Below are positions 56,752-57,340 of a stretch of DNA of 57,340 nt, one piece after another; positions within the stretch are counted from its first letter, which is position 1; each line of letters starts with the position of its first letter. The stretch covers positions 1 through 57,340 of the IMG/VR virus record IMGVR_UViG_3300012001_000138; one strand, 5' to 3'. The translations under genes were made by a program, and so were the position numbers. The notes below the pieces were generated by a model. It searched no databases. It was not told the origin of the DNA and saw only the letters and a list, made by a program, of their open reading frames with translations. Source of the DNA: a virus.

Positions 56752-56979
56752 CTACTTGTTTTCGAGGGCGGCGAGGACGCGGCGGCCGAACCCTGCTCCG
56801 GCGAGGATGAGCCCGGCGACGAGGATGACGATGGCGAGCGGGCTGGCGATGTGGGCTGCCGCTGCGAAGAACGCGGTGAGGAGGAGCCCGATGGCGGCGA
56901 TAATGATTCCGGCTTTGATGAGGCCTGTCCCGGGGCGCGTCTTGGTGGGGGCGGGGCTGGTGGTGTCGGTAGCGTTCAT
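56752..56979 (-). CDS. Two-pass membrane protein, 75 aa
   Basis: Polar Thr/Pro-rich start, then LIKAGIIIAAIGLLLTAFFA and ASPLAIVILVAGLILAGAG. Encoded in the lysogeny operon region, so it may be expressed from the prophage and act in superinfection exclusion. That role is inferred from context. Leader ACCACCAACCAGCAAGGGAG on the minus strand. Confidence 0.65.
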   Translation of the reverse strand: MNATDTTSPAPTKTRPGTGLIKAGIIIAAIGLLLTAFFAAAAHIASPLAIVILVAGLILAGAGFGRRVLAALENK

Positions 56980-57018
56980 GGTGATACTCCCTTGCTGGTT
57001 GGTGGTACTGGTGGTTGA

Positions 57019-57027
57019 AATGTAACA
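57019..57027 (-). promoter_or_regulatory. TGTTACATT promoter-like motif
   Basis: Minus-strand GGTGTTACATTTCAACCACC, followed by ACCACCAACC and an RBS for the membrane protein gene. It belongs to the extended -10-like motif family seen across the genome. Confidence 0.55.
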
Positions 57028-57066
57028 CCGCAACACCACGGGGACCAACCTTTCGGGCAAAAGAAT

Positions 57067-57094
57067 GTCCGGGCCCCGCTGCTGGAGTCCGGAC
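57067..57094 (-). terminator. Hairpin after the immA fragment
   Basis: Minus strand GTCCGG ... CCGGAC, then ATTCTTTTG. It would end the repressor-immA transcript before the next leftward gene. Confidence 0.6.
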
Positions 57095-57110
57095 GGTCCT
57101 GTTTCTTTGG

Positions 57111-57265
57111 TTACGCGGCCAACATGCACGTCTGTTGGAACGTTGGCGTGTGGAGCTGGAGTTTGAGCGGCTGGAACTCCATGAATTGTCCCGGGCCGCG
57201 TGAGGCCCTCATGTAGACGCTGAGGAGGTGGGGGGTGACGCCGAGGTGCTGCGCGATGGCCTCTA
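57111..57265 (-). pseudogene. immA: ImmA/IrrE-like metallopeptidase, C-terminal part
   Basis: An open frame from the poly-C tract to TAA 57113-57111: VEAIAQHLGVTPHLLSVYMR, then a tail ending QQTCMLAA. AIAQHLGVTPHLL is the typical C-terminal HTH-like segment of phage ImmA proteins. Together with 361-641 it gives a full-length gene when the genome is closed into a circle. Confidence 0.8.
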
Positions 57266-57340
57266 CCCCCCCCCCCCCCCTTTTTTGTGTGGGGCGTTCG
57301 AGGGGTCTGGGGGGGGGGGGTTTTTGGGGGGGCCCCTTTT
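57266..57340. other. Low-quality end: C, T and G homopolymers
   Basis: C15, T6, then G11, T5 and G7 runs with little other sequence. It does not resemble the rest of the genome and is best read as sequencing or assembly noise. Confidence 0.8.

Overview
The window is an almost complete temperate siphovirus genome from a high-GC actinobacterial host. The host is probably a Micrococcales or Arthrobacter-like bacterium; this is inferred from GC content, gene families and codon bias, not from a database match. The contig is not a clean linear molecule. Bases 1-340 are foreign to the phage and carry the start of a chromosomal cysQ-like gene on the minus strand. They are joined by a run of 20 C to the middle of an ImmA-like peptidase gene whose missing 3' part lies at the far right end (57111-57265), again against a C run. 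Rejoining the two halves through about five G restores the reading frame, so the phage genome is best read as a circle of about 56.9 kb opened inside immA.

Layout. The leftward immunity operon crosses the circle junction: repressor (660-1151), immA, a small membrane protein (56752-56979) and an excisionase-like protein (56531-56743). Rightward from 1468 is the early and replication block: HTH proteins, an SbcC/RecF-like ATPase, a PD-(D/E)XK exonuclease, a RecT-like annealing protein, SSB, a replication-initiator-like protein, a repeat-rich candidate origin (7277-7389) and a RusA resolvase. From 9913 to 19806 there are about 30 tightly overlapping small genes, mostly of unknown function, including three lipoproteins. 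A structured RNA region with one odd tRNA (20042-20115) follows.

The region 20818-24820 is a DNA-modification island: ParB-like protein, DpdA-like transglycosylase, QueC, QueD, QueE and FolE. It is a full set for making preQ0 from GTP and inserting it into DNA. No QueF or amidotransferase was recognised, so unmodified dPreQ0 is the predicted base. A leftward group (HTH, DUF932, two small genes) separates it from the late genes. The late genes run from 27352 to 53414: TerS-like, TerL, a 993-residue portal-Nudix-MuF fusion, XkdF-like protease, scaffold, capsid, connectors, tail proteins with a frameshifted chaperone, a 1321-residue tape measure, baseplate and tail proteins, lysis genes (GH25-LysM lysin, holin), then further tail proteins including an SGNH esterase.

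The right end has an antisense HNH nuclease, two adjacent tyrosine recombinases with a candidate attP between them, and the excisionase-like gene. Most transcription units begin at a shared promoter-like motif (TGTTACnnT or GTTACGCTyA), usually close to a leader of the form ACCACCAACCAAGGAG. This suggests a genome-wide regulatory scheme. The two observations most worth following are the virion-associated Nudix domain built into the portal and the compact preQ0 modification island.
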